Below the pieces are notes generated by a model. That model did not search any database and had not been told where the DNA came from. It saw nothing but the letters and a program-made list of their open reading frames with translations. From NCBI GenBank assembly GCA_023238725.1, contig CM041546.1, positions 6,282,483 through 6,346,482 of the forward strand: DNA of 64,000 nt, given 5' to 3'. Positions 48,623 through 60,681 of the stretch are shown here, in pieces. Made by a program: the position numbers and the translations under genes. Origin of the DNA: Scortum barcoo. Its lineage: Eukaryota; Chordata; Actinopteri; Centrarchiformes; Terapontidae. Each line of letters starts with the position of its first letter. Position 1 is the first letter of the stretch.

Positions 48623-48780
48623 TAGCAGTCTCATTCCAGCCGTCGCTCCGAGAAAGAGAGGTGTGGTTTTGCGTTTTTCAGCAGGGATGATTTTCTTGAC
48701 TTCATCCATGCATTTTCTGAATCCTTCCCATGAGTGTGCGTCTTTCACTGGGTCAACGTTCATCCCTGAGATACCATCAC
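48623..48780 (-). CDS. entpd3: entpd3 coding exon 3: ACR2, with an internal frame break
   Basis: The exon follows ctttgcccacag. The first part reads in phase 1 (G)DGISGMNVDPVKDAHSWEG, then FRKCMDEVKKIIPAEKRKTTP. The second part, LFLGATAGMRLL (apyrase conserved region 2), is in another frame. The shift lies at about 48655-48664. The exon is 158 nt, but the incoming phase 1 and the outgoing phase 2 (CTA CA|GTAAGA joined to T of exon 4) require 157 or 160. In human ENTPD3 and ENTPD1 there are 21 residues from the Cys of CM to the Leu before GAT. Loss of two bases in the C/T run just after the TP codons restores that spacing. Read as given, the protein ends at the exon 3/4 junction after about 137 residues. 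Confidence 0.88.
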
Positions 48781-49090
48781 CTGTGGGCAAAGGGCCACTT
48801 TAAAATCATTTTCTTAAGTACAGGCACTAAAATCATAAAGTAAATGTCAGTTAATGTGTTTCTAACATATTAACTCAGTCATAGGTTGATGTCTAAAGTT
48901 TACAAATGTCCTGTAAACTTTGGCTTTAATGTTTCTCCTCATTACATCCATTACCTAAATTTAGCAAATAAATTTAATTTTACAATATTTTATGATGTTT
49001 AAGCTCAGTTCTTGAGAAAAAAAAAACACACACTTTTACCATACATACATAAGCTGCTGTGTGCTTTTTGTTGTAGAGACAGTGACTCAC

Positions 49091-49208
49091 CGGGAACTCT
49101 GCAGTTCTTTTTCTCAGTCACCACTCCAGTTTCATTCTCCTTCTCCCCTGGCCACTCGTACAGGTACACGTTGGAACGAGATGACCCCGAGTCTATCACG
49201 ATGCCATA
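49091..49208 (-). CDS. entpd3: entpd3 coding exon 2: ACR1 (DSGSSRS)
   Basis: The acceptor is taattttcgtcag. It reads YGIVIDSGSSRSNVYLYEWP, then GEKENETGVVTEKKNCRVP, ending CCC G|GTGAGT. It is 118 nt, phase 0 in and phase 1 out. It holds apyrase conserved region 1, whose family consensus is DAGSS.T. Here it is DSGSSRS, with Ala to Ser and Thr to Ser changes. WP.EKEN.TGVV is shared by ENTPD1, 2 and 3. An NET sequon is present. Confidence 0.94.
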
Positions 49209-49692
49209 CTGACGAAAATTAAAATAATAATAATAAATAAATAAGAAAAAGTTATGCCACAAGGTGAATTTTTTCATTTGGTCTATTCGATTGCACTTCA
49301 TCGCTTGATGAGTAAAATACCTTAACACCCTAAAATGATGTTGTTAATCTGACAAACTCTTGAATGAGATTGAATTTCACTACAGGGATGCTGCAGAATC
49401 CCTTTAAAAAACACACACACATGCAAAGTCCATCCAGACCACCATCCATCGCCGAGCTCACTGATGAGAAAATCTCTTACTTTGACCCCAACATCTAGAT
49501 AACGTCTGGCATCTCATTCAGAAATGAGAGTGTGTGGGAGGTAAACTGTGTGTTTGCGAACCTCTCTCTTTCAGCATGGACCCGTTGTGAGAATTGTGCA
49601 AGTGCAGAAGCTCTGCTGCCAAATAGTGAGTGTCGACATTTCTCGTGTGCGCATCCATGGGGCATCTTGTGCATGTGGACGTGTGTGTTCAC

Positions 49693-49827
49693 CTCTGTGC
49701 CGTATTCTTTGGTCCCCCAGGTGTCCTGGATGATGGCAACAGCAATGAGGCCAGCGATACTGGCCAAGAGGAGAAACAGCACCCCCGCTATGCGACACTT
49801 GTATCCCATTTGCCCCTTGAAAGCCAT
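49693..49827 (-). CDS. entpd3: entpd3 first coding exon: start codon and N-terminal membrane helix
   Basis: ENTPD3 (NTPDase3, CD39L3) hydrolyses extracellular nucleoside tri- and diphosphates and is anchored by helices at both ends. The exon begins three bases after the acceptor ttcttgccaacag; ATG is at 49827-49825. It reads MAFKGQMGYKCRIAGVLFLL, then LASIAGLIAVAII and QDTWGTKEYGTE, ending GAG|GTGAAC in phase 0. Residues 13-33 are a clear membrane helix preceded by basic residues (K4, K10, R12), suiting a cytosolic N-terminus. I chose this ATG because the acceptor lies directly upstream and no other Met follows except M7. Without the exon 3 break the protein would be about 500 residues (human ENTPD3: 529 as I recall). 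Confidence 0.9.
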
Positions 49828-49830
49828 TTT

Positions 49831-52800
49831 CTGTTGGCAAGAAATGGGGTTTAAAAAAAGAAAAAGAAATAGCCAGGTTCTCACTAAAAGCATTTTAGCT
49901 CTCAAAGTGATGACATGTGGAGAGGTTTGAAAAATGATGATGAGCAATAATAGCACGCTTTACTTACTTTAAGCTGCAAAAAAAAGATCTTGGCAGCATT
50001 AATAGTATTGATGGTTTGAGCAGTAAGACTGAGTTTGACAAACACATAAAAGGAAACAAAATCACAAGGAAAAAAATGCTGTAAATCACAATTGGCTGTG
50101 AAAAGTTAGTGAATAGTTTTTTTCTGTCAATATACTTACCTTTTATCATGAACAATGATAACCACAGTGAGATACTTAAATCCAATAAGATTATCTTTGA
50201 TCCATTTATTTTTGATAATTTGCAAAGCAGTGACATGCAATGGGAATTTTTTTGTATGTGTTTTTTTGATCTGCAAGGGGGAATACAAACATCTCTCTGT
50301 GAACTGGCGATTTAAAGTGTGATTTAAAAGAGTTCTGGGAAAAGATTAATAGCGTTTGAGTGTATGCGAGTCAGCAAGAATAAAACAGGTTCCCTGTCTG
50401 TGTCCGCATCCGTGTCTCATGAAAGCCTTGCATGTTTAGTCTGAAAGGTTTTAGTTGTAGTGTTTGTATAAGGGCGCATAACACCAATTGGGAGAACATG
50501 TTTCGGCTTGAAGGGCCATAGAGTGAAGAGAAGAAGGTGTAGAGAGAAACTGTTATATTCAAGATAAAATTGCTGCCACATTTCAATATTACACAAAGAC
50601 TAACAGATAGGTAAAGCTGACCTCCAACATGTTTGTTTTATCTTTAACCTTGAGGCTATAAGGAAGCTACCAAACCAATTTGGTACTCACGGTAACATCT
50701 AGAAAAAACACACTCAGCAGAAAGAGAAAGACTTTTTTGGTCAAATTTCAATCTTGTTCATAAACATTGCATGCCAGAAACAGCTCTGTTTGAGGTTCAA
50801 ATGTATACTCAACGACAGCAAACCACGTTTCGTGCCAGATTGACCATGTGTGCTTTGATGGAGTTCAAATTAAGTTAAAGGGAAAAAAATCTATTATGCA
50901 AGACTGTTGTTGTTCTTATACCAGAGTCACACATGCTTTTCTCATGTGGTCATATAGAGACGCAATATGGCAACAATTACAGGTCACTCAAACTTTCACA
51001 CAACCTGTAACATGAAACGCAGTTTTTTTTCTGCCTAAATGAGAGCACACAAACACACTTGAATTCACCCCATATTTTTCATTCTAATTTTCTGGTTTAT
51101 TCTGTGTTCCTTGCATGCTGTCATTGAGTGCTTTTAACCCTTCATAGTATCACTGGTTTGCAGGAAGTAAAGATTATTTTTAAACTACAGGTATGCTCAG
51201 CATTTATGTCATAGCAAAGGTTCAATATATTACATTCAAATTAGAGACATGAGGGAACTTTATATTTTTCTTTATGATGTTATGGGAAAAAAAGAATATA
51301 AATGTTGACATATCAGTGTATGTTTTCAATCAGGCTGAAATTGTCTGAAATATCTCACCACATAATATTGTTTTTCCTGTAGTGGGTGGCCATCAGTGGT
51401 TGCATCACAGTAATTACAACCTTGTGTCAGCGATCGTTCATGAGGTATTAGTGACTCAGCCTTTTCATAGGTTTTATTATCAGACTGTCTGACAGTTTAT
51501 TAAGTAACACCACAGCCGTCTGTCTCCCTCCCCGTCTCACACTTTCCTGCTCATACAATTTCTTTTTAAGTGAAAAAAAAAACACAACAAACTGAATAAA
51601 TATTGGACTTTCTGTATACTGTGTCAACACCACTATGACAGTGTTTGTTATTCTGTTAAACTGTAGCATTTAGAGTTACCATAGTAACATCAGTGAAAAC
51701 AAGCAGGGCAAGGCTGTTAGACAAGGTGTGATCACAAGCTGGGGACATGGCAACAAGCGGGTCTGACATCTCTGACAGATGAAGCCTTAGCAGAACACTT
51801 CACTGTCTTCATATAACAGGTTTATCAATTTGAGTGACTTCTCTTTACTTTCCATTTTCCATGATGTTTTCCAGCTCTTGTGAAAGAAACGCAGAGTTGC
51901 TGTGAGATATATACTATATCATTTCTTGTCTTGTTGCTGCCAGCATTGCATGAGAAACATTGAAATCAGTGGTTGCTTACATCTTTTTACTCTTATTTTA
52001 TTTGGATTAATGTAGCTTGAGAAAAAACATATTTCGCTGTCCGGCCAAGAACATGTTCACTCGGTAGAGCGAGTTTGTGAGTTAATATTTGTTTTGTGTC
52101 TAAGTACAAATAACAAACAAACAAAGTAACTAATATACTGCTGTCAGGAATGTAAAATAACAACTAGGGTTGTAACTAACCTAATCATTTGCACCCACTG
52201 AAGAAAGACATGTTAAAAGAAAAATCATCATCAAAAATCAAACAAACTGGAGCCCAATAATCTCTGGATTTACTGCCCAGCTGGTGGTTAGTCTGATCTT
52301 TAACACCACTGTCCTGTTGCCTCCAGGTTGCTTGAATAATTTCAGTGACTGTCCAATGGTTGAAGCTCAAGTGTGCATACCACTAGTAACAAATTTCTTT
52401 TACAATCAGAGAATTTTTTTTTTGTTTTTGGAGTTGGTTTGCTTTACCACAAATAAAGCATGACTAATTCTTTTTATCTTTATGCTTATCATGCTTTCTT
52501 ATGAGTAATTTTCTCTAAATTTGGACATTTGTTTTTCACCTAAATAAACCAATTATACAATACAATTGTACAACTAAAACTGTACATACATTATTATGCT
52601 CTAATTTGCATTACATCACAAACTGGCTGTACAACTGTAAATTGGCGTAATGTTGAGATACTCACAGTAAAAGCAATTTACCTGAGTAGAGATGGGAAAC
52701 TTGGTTTTACATAAAGTTATTAACTGTAATTTTGAACCATGTACTCTGCCTGCATGGTAAAATTGTAGGATACCTTTCTTTGTAACACCTAAAATTACAG

Positions 52801-53429
52801 TGTACTTTCTTGCATGAATAATCTTGCATCTGCAAATGTAAAATTAGAGCAAAGCCGCAACATGTCTGTACCCCTGTAGATGACATTATTTTTTTCTCTT
52901 GAATAAAAATCACTCACTTGTATGAGATGCTGAAGCCTGTGCCGTCATTCACTGACATTTTAACACTGCAAGCTGTGGTGAAATCAATTGATGAAGCATT
53001 TGGTGTGCTAGAGAACACAGGCTCACTGCTGTAAAACAACACACAACAAACTATAACCACTGTACTTTCTGTTATAACCTAAAGTTTTAGTTTCAGAACT
53101 GACCACACCCACATTATTCCTTAGACAGCCATGTGGAGCTGGGAATCAAATAACTCATCCAAACAGACATTGCACGTTTTTGCCTCTGCTTGTAGGAACT
53201 GGTCCTCATGACAGTGAGGGGCAAACAACACATACACACATATTCATGCCTCCCTTCAGATTGATTTAAGTCATTTCACATGGTAAATGAACTCACAAAG
53301 TGAAGCAAGCTTACCTGGGTCATTAACCCTTTGAGGTTAAGGGTTCCTTCTTTGCAAACAGATGACGAAGTGGTTTGTAAGGCGGCAAACACATGCATGT
53401 GAGAAAGAGTAGGCGTGTTTGTTCCTTAC
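49831..53429. other. entpd3 first intron (5' UTR intron)
   Basis: This is the span between the first coding exon and the candidate non-coding exon. Several minus-strand donor-like sites occur (for example GTAAGT near 50132-50139 and GTAAAT near 52678-52683), so alternative 5' exons are possible. No repeat family was recognised. Confidence 0.5.
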
Positions 53430-53560
53430 CTTGAAGAGCTGGTTTGCAGATCCTCGTTGGGAGTGGGTGTGGGGCGGCTCTGAGGAAACGGATGAAGAAA
53501 CACTGAGAGGGAACAGGGGAGCAGCAAAGGAAGAGAGACAGCAAGGGAGTGTGCTGCGAG
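53430..53560 (-). promoter_or_regulatory. entpd3: Candidate entpd3 5' non-coding exon and core promoter
   Basis: The first coding exon starts with a splice acceptor, so a non-coding exon must lie upstream. On the minus strand a consensus donor CAAG|GTAAGG ends at 53430. A CCAAT box (ATTGG at 53581-53585 on +) lies about 150 bp upstream of it, and C-rich GC-box-like DNA (gggtgtggggcgg on + at about 53465-53477) lies inside the interval. A second possible small exon is 53315-53350 (donor CCAG|GTAAGC). Both assignments are inference from motifs only. The start of transcription is unknown. Confidence 0.3.
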
Positions 53561-54115
53561 TGGGAAAGACCTAGAGAGTGATTGGCTGACAGGAGCAGAA
53601 GTGGTGCACCCCAACGAAACCCCTGAGAGAGGGAGAGGGGAACAAGGGAGGGGCAACGTATGCGAACTCTCCACTCCCCACTGCTCCAGTGAAACAGCCA
53701 CAGTGACTGCACAGCCAGTGACTGATGTAGGTCTCTTCCTCTCTCACTGTCTGTGCCTCATGATTAAGCACAGATACTTGTGCGTGTGTATTAAACAATG
53801 TGAGAACAGAGAGGGGGAGCGGGGGTTGACTTAATTGATGTGATCAATAAGATCAGTGCAGTGTGGCTGAGTATCTGCTGCACAGGTTATCACAAAGTCA
53901 TCTCTTATTTAAGGGCAGAGCTGACAGACAATGGATGATGAAAAGCAAAGGATCAAGCTCTGACTGTGAAAACTATCAGTCATTAATCTCTAACAAAATA
54001 CCCTAGAACAGATGGAAAATGGAGCTCTAATCCAGTATGTTTGTTTTGCTTTCAGAGGCGGGCAGTAAACAGCCAAAAGCTTGCTTTCAGTTGTGTCTGT
54101 GTGTGAACATACAAG

Positions 54116-54152
54116 CATGTGTGTGTGTGTATGTGTGTGTGTGTGTGTGTGT
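54116..54152 (+). repeat. Interrupted (TG)n microsatellite
   Basis: TG units with one TA interruption, upstream of entpd3. Confidence 0.93.
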
Positions 54153-56514
54153 ATTTGTCACGTGCACACAGACGTGTTTGTGCTTTGGAGCACTTTGAGG
54201 AAATATGAGAACTGCCTGCATTGATGTTTGTCTGTCTGTCCGATATGCCATCAGTGCGATGAAATGAGTCAGAATGCATCCGCCTCAATGGTCAAAGCAA
54301 CTTCAACCACTTCAGAGGACGACTCAAAACAATCCTATATCCAAACACTTCTGAACACATTAGTTGTGCATCCTTACGCTTGTTCATTCATTTATTTATT
54401 CTGCCAGTCACTCAGCCTCACTCATTATCTACCATTCACTGACCTTGTCTTTTACACTTTATGTTTGCAGGCAACAATTAGTTCTAATGCAGGAAGTAGT
54501 TTTCTTGTTTGAACCATAAAAAACTCAAGAATTCAACTAAGACAGTTCTCCTAAGAGCACAGAGGCACTAAATGTTTTGCCAATTTTACATGTCAAAGTC
54601 AATTTACTAATACCAAACTTGCTCTAGTTGCAATGAGTGACCATTGTTACTCAACATATTCAGTGTGACTCTAGCTTCAAGTATTGTTCAGACATTGTCA
54701 ATATGATATTTCTTAGTTATAGATGTTGTATTGCAGGTGAAACTGGGGCATTAGCAAACCCACACACCCTCTGTTTTGTAGCAAAAGTGGCAAATTCTCC
54801 ATTTCTGTAGGGCTCAAAATTAAGTTGTCAGACTAAGCCTTAGGCTAACTGCAGTGAACATTATGAAGCATTTAGCCTGACTTAAGTCAATCTTGGACTT
54901 CTGACCTCTGAGCTAAGTTTTCTAGGAATGTGAACAACACTCACACTAGTATGTGGATCTTGCAGCTGGTCTTACTACCTAGTTTTTGCTCCTTTTCTGC
55001 ACATTGCTACATGTCACATTTTTGATTTGTCATGTTCAGTGTATCTGTTTTAGTTTCCATTGTGTTGGGGTGTTGCATCAATACTATAAACACTGTCGTA
55101 CTTGTACCCATGCTGCAAAGTATTGACAGTAACACTAGATAAATGCTCTCCAGCTTCATCAGTCTCTTTTCCATTCTCTTTCTTCTCTTCTTAACTGTGA
55201 CTATAAAGTTGCTGCTGTGCTTCACATCCCCGAGGCTACTTTAATAATCCAGTGGGTTCCTTTACATTTTGCCATGTGGGTGGTCTTCTGGTATCAGGAC
55301 TGACTACAAAGAAGACACTGATGGGGCCCAGTCAAAGTGAATTATATGTATGATGCAGTGCTCAGTGAATGAAGATAAAGTATTTTAGCTGCCTATAGTG
55401 GGACCTGAAACCCACCGGCGTGCATGAACCGGAGAGACAGGACAATGAAAATTAGATTTTCACAGAGAGAGGAAATGCATGAGAGGCTGAGAGCTCCCAC
55501 TTACATGTATGTGTTTCAAGCCTCCTCTATACAGATTGCACCTATACCACAGCTGTAGTACTAATAACCTGCTGTAAATTTTGTGTGTCTGTTGCAGTGT
55601 TGCTGATTTACATGGATGGATACTGCTGCTGCCTTAAAATCCCCCAACACTAATGTAGGACAGATGTAAAATATCAGAAAAGCTGAATGAGATGGAGCTA
55701 AACAATAACATTGTGTGTCTCCTTGACTTCATTTCCTTCCACATCTGTAAAACTATTTTATATATAAAAACATTTCAATCCAGGCTTGCAAAGTAACAGT
55801 AGTTGTCAGCTTCTTCTTCCCCACATTTTGAGTTCATGGACTGGAGAACAAGAGAGGGAACTAACACTATCTCTTATTTCCAAAATAGGAGCACTTTCTC
55901 CTCATCTTGCCAACTGCAGCTTTAAAAGTCTTGCTAAAAGCCTAAATGTGATTGTGGTTATGGTTTTTCCCAGAGGGTCACTCTGAGCTCCAGGTCATAA
56001 TACTACAAAATGCAAGGGCTTTCATCAGTGGGCCACAGGCACAGCCAGCATTGTGTTACCTCAATCAGTGATAGATAGTGACTTAACAGACATTTACATG
56101 AAAATCTCTGAGATTATATCTTTTAGCAAACCCGCAAGACAAAGGATGCAGGCCAGCACACAAAGTCCAGTCTCCAGTCTGCTTTATAAATGCTGAATCT
56201 GGCAAAACCATACAATGAATTTTTAGGTGGCACAAGTCGGTAGGACATGCATGTACACGTTAAGTGCGGTACAGTGAAATTAAATTCATTATCCAATTAC
56301 GCTGCAAGAAATCTCAACTGCCATCTAAAACTTTTAACAAGCTTTGAAGCAAAAAATAAAGCTTTTTATTCTATGAGGACTGGCCTATTGCTGCTGTCAC
56401 CTTATAGTCCTCCTATAAATAAAACGTCTGGCAGTAATGTTGCAATACCCATATAAGCAATTCCATATTATATTTCATAGATACAGTGAAGCCATGTCTG
56501 TGTTGCCCGCATTG

Positions 56515-56895
56515 TTACTCGATGAGCTGCTTTTTAAAAGTGTCCACAGATCTTAGGTCCAATGGGAGGAAGCTCCTGAGTTCAATAGCTACAACCACAA
56601 AAGTCTCCTTTTGTTTTGAGCATGGAGAAAGGTACAATGAACAAACACTGATCAGAGGACTTCATATTCCTACTGGTGATATGGGGCTGCAGTGGCTCTG
56701 AAATACAGGTAGGTGTGGATTGTGCCAGTGTAATGAAAACAGGATTGGTGTTACATAAGAACCTAGTCAGGACCTCTGAAGCAGCATGTTGGATCATGTG
56801 TAAGCTGTTTGGGGAAGTTTTTCTAAGATATGTGAAATGAGAGTTGCAGTAATCAAGACCAAGGAGGAAATAAATGGATGAATAATCATTTCCAT
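56515..56895 (-). mobile_element. Degraded LINE ORF2 C-terminal fragment (L2-like)
   Basis: On the minus strand the translation gives IIHPFISSLVLITATL (cf. IHAFISSRLDYCNSL of fish L2-type elements), then LIQHAASEVLTRF (cf. LVQNAAARLLT), then PLQPHITSRNMKSSDQCL and FIVPFSMLKTKGDF (cf. LQPYIPSR.LRSSDQ.LL.VPR.R.KTKGDRAF), then LPPIGPKICGHF..KQLI in another frame (cf. LPLDLR....F). Segments in between are missing, and the frame changes several times. It is an old, truncated copy. Confidence 0.75.
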
Positions 56896-58259
56896 CTCAC
56901 CTCGGGGCATAGTGTGCCAAAGTTTAGCAATAGGAGTAAACTAAGCAAATTACAAGCTGTGACAAGTCCCATGGAAACACCTTTATTACAGAGGGCCATT
57001 TTACAGAAGAGAATACTGAGCTAAGACCTACCATTACCTTACAAAAAGTCAAATGCATTAATGTGAGTCATGATCCAAGCCATGCAGCTGCTCAGTTGTT
57101 TTGTCACCACTAAATGCACTACCAGATAATCAATAATTAGACATTATTTTGCCTCACTATGTTTAAGAAACCATTATGTAATAATTTTCTTACTTAAAAA
57201 AAATGCTGACTTTTTATGCATTAAGACCATTGATAGCCTGCTGAGACTGGGGAGGCGGCCCAGAAAAGTTCTCACTAATTGTATGTGTGTCTGATCAGTG
57301 CTTTCAAAATGCATTAAACACCCCCATGAATCTCTGCCACGGGCCGGCGAGGAAATGTTGTGGCCGTGTTATGACCAGATCAATTAGAGGACTGAAGCAC
57401 TTCAAATCCGCAGAGAGACCCTGGGCTTTGCAATTCAAATATCTCAATTTGAGTGGTGGTTGATAATGGGGTTTGCTCCGTGTCCTCCTATCTCTCTCTT
57501 GATTGATTTCTTGCTCTTTTCTTGCTTGCTTTCCCACTTTCTGTCTTATTCGCGCTCAATGTTTGCCAGACCCCTCCACTGTACATTTCTTACTTCCTAC
57601 TTACACTCACTCTTCCTCTCCACCGCAGTATAATTGCAATGTAATTTGTTTTATGTATTCCATAATTAAACAAATACTTTTATAGCAGATGAAAACTGAT
57701 CCGACTCTGTGGCTGTACTATTGGAATGATTCACAGCAATTCCACATCACGAGGCTGCTTTCAGACTTGTTGCAATGTTATCAATATTAATATACTGCTG
57801 CAATGTTATAAAATGAATATACTGGTAATAAAAGGCCATTAGCTCCATTTAGAAGCACAAAAATGATAGTATTTTGTGTGACAAGTGGTGGTATCTTACC
57901 TTTGAAGCTCTTCTCAGAACATTTGAAAACATAAATTGTACATACATCATATATGCTAAAGCATTCCCCTGGGCCATACTGGTGAAAAATTATCCCATCA
58001 AACTCCTAATGTGTGAGTTTCTTACTGGACATGTGGGCTGGTAAGGTGCACTTTAAACCCAGCCGCCTCCTCCATTTTGCTTCACCCTCCGCCCCCTCTT
58101 CCCACTCCAAGCCCACCTCAGCAGGGCCGACATGGCGCAGTGTAGAAAATGCTCTCCCCTGCCACGTATATTACAGAGACACATCCCCAGGAAACATGTA
58201 ACACAATCCCATGTCTCCCATGCATAATAAAGCAGTGAAATAGCACTCATCACACGATG

Positions 58260-58400
58260 ATTGAATTATCATTGAAGTTTTTCCTGACCCGGTTCGAAGG
58301 ACAGAGGGTGTCACAACTGTACAGATTGTAAAGCCCTCCGAGGCAAACAATGTTTGTGATTTTGGGCTTTAAATAAATAAATTTGATTTGGTTTGATTTG
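58260..58400 (+). mobile_element. Retrotransposon 3' tail, copy B
   Basis: It contains gaagtttttcctgacc, ggacagagggtgtc, ctgtacagattgtaaagccc, cgaggcaaa and a terminal TTTGATTTGGTTTGATTTG run, matching copy A at 10205-10320 in block order. A GGTTCGAA string inside resembles a tRNA B box, but no A box at the right distance was seen, so I do not call a tRNA or a tRNA-SINE. Confidence 0.6.
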
Positions 58401-60051
58401 AAACACTTTTCCCAATAGAATTAGAAGTATAAGTGTTAACAGCAGCTAGCGCGCAGTTCAACATGATCCCTGAGGTCTCAAGTGTAGCTGTGACTTCAGA
58501 TTCAGTTATGTGGTGATTGCTGTTGTTTTCCTGTCGGATGTGTCCTGAGTGAAAACGCTTCTGTGACAAGTGTTCGACCAATAACCTCAAACGCTGAGCC
58601 GAGTGCGTGGTAAGGAGAGCTGACATCACATGTTGGACTGAACTTTAACACCGGGATGTTTGTGCGTTATCCAATATGGACATGAGGAGGCACAAACTTA
58701 AAGCTTTCAGTGCTTTGACCTCATGGCTGTTTTCTTCTTTTGAAATACAGAAAGCTCAAGGTGAATAATTAGACTATCTAAATATTAATGCACTGCACTT
58801 CAGCTGCTCTATGATGCTGAGTTAAACACACCCTGCTCTACATCACTCTTATTTTGTCAGTTTATTTTAACAAACATCAATCACTGCATATCATCGAATC
58901 TGATTTTTTTAGCCATGTGGAGGCAAGTTGTGAACATAACACTGACATATGCTCACATATTCAGTTGATGTGATGAACTTAGCAACGTTAGCATTTATTA
59001 AGATTTGAGTTTTTGTCCTCCTGATGAAAGGAAGTCCAATATTCAATTCCCTTTTAGCTCAGTTTCCCTCTCAACAAACTCCACGGCTCTTAAATCGTCA
59101 GTGCTCCCTCATGTCACCAGCTGCTGTCGGCGGTGAACAAAGTGCTGTCGCTGTGTTTGTCTGCAGTTTGGTGCTTAGCAGTGAGCGTATAGTGGACTTT
59201 TAGAGCTTTCTTGCTGAAATCTGCTGACTCTTGCGGCCAATAACAACACTAATGCGAGTGCTAAGAGTGAACTAAGTGAAATACAGTAAACTTACTTAAG
59301 CTTCATACAACTGAGGGGAACTGCAGATTAGGGTAATAATGCATGTGGCAAAAAGTCATGTGAGCCATCGATAATGTAGAACCACTGACTGAAGCAGGAA
59401 CAAGCTGGGGTCAGGTGACAAAATGACTCAACAGCCACAGACAGCATCATGTCGCCACTGTCTGATGGTGTTAGTAGATGCAATGATAAGATAGAAAACA
59501 CTGAAACATAACTGACTTTACTGCAGAGGCCAAGTTGATCAAGATAAGGACAGGTAATGTCTTAGTGTATATCCGTCAGTGTCGGTATCAACAGCTTATT
59601 TTTGGATGTAGGTCATCCAGTGACAACTGTGTGGCTGTTAGTTGATGGAAGTCGTGACGGCCACAGATGTGTGATGGTGACCTCTTGTGGGCAAATTCAG
59701 TGAGTGCAATCCCACCAACAATCCCACAAGTTTTTCTGGGGAATTTGCAATTACTTCTTTAATAACCATCTTCTTTAATAACAGAAGTGTCCAAAAACAT
59801 TTTAATTACTGTACTCAGACAACAATAAGTATGTATTCATATTCAGTTCCAAGTCATATTCTTCAGGATTAGTGATGCTGACATCTTAATTATAAATGTA
59901 TCAAACAGAGAATGTGTCAGCGTCTGTAATGTTAAAGATTTGACTATAAAGTCCTCAGTATCTAGCAGATAATAGTCTAAATTGGAAAGGACTGGTAGGG
60001 AAAACTGAAAATCAAAAATAAACTTATTTCAATGAAAGGGCAATGATGATA

Positions 60052-60163
<112 letters not shown>

Positions 60164-60681
60164 TGTCTTGACAGTACAGGCTTTGAGAGTTGGCAGAAAA
60201 AAAAGGCAAAAGGCACACTTTCCTTACTGTCCTTATATTACAGCCACATGTATGAAAACTAGCATCTTTGCTGTTAGCAGAAATGCTTTATAATGGTTAT
60301 GTTAATGCTTGGCTACACTTCACCCACTGCAGTTCCCATTGGACAGAAATCATTCAGCCTAAGAAACAGGAGTTCATGTTACACTTCAGGCATCAGAAAT
60401 AGCAATGAAAAGATGAGCGATGTGAGTTTCCCATAACCAAAACCTTATGCCTAATCCTAACCATTTATCTCTACTACTGAAGGGCATTTGTCATTTGCCA
60501 GGTCATCACTTGCTATTTGCTCGAGGTTTTGCATGACATGTCAGCTGTCCAAAAGCAAGCCAGAAAAAAATGAGAAATTTTTTATAATATTTAACTTTTA
60601 ACTTTTATGTCTTTGACTCGTGAGGTCGAACAGGAGTGTGAGATGATTAAAAAGAGGGAGGATGGGGGGGGCTGAAGAAGA

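Noticed and set aside
58280..58300. GGTTCGAA resembling a tRNA B box
   Set aside because: No A box at the right distance and no cloverleaf. The segment matches a retrotransposon tail family in which this spot is variable.
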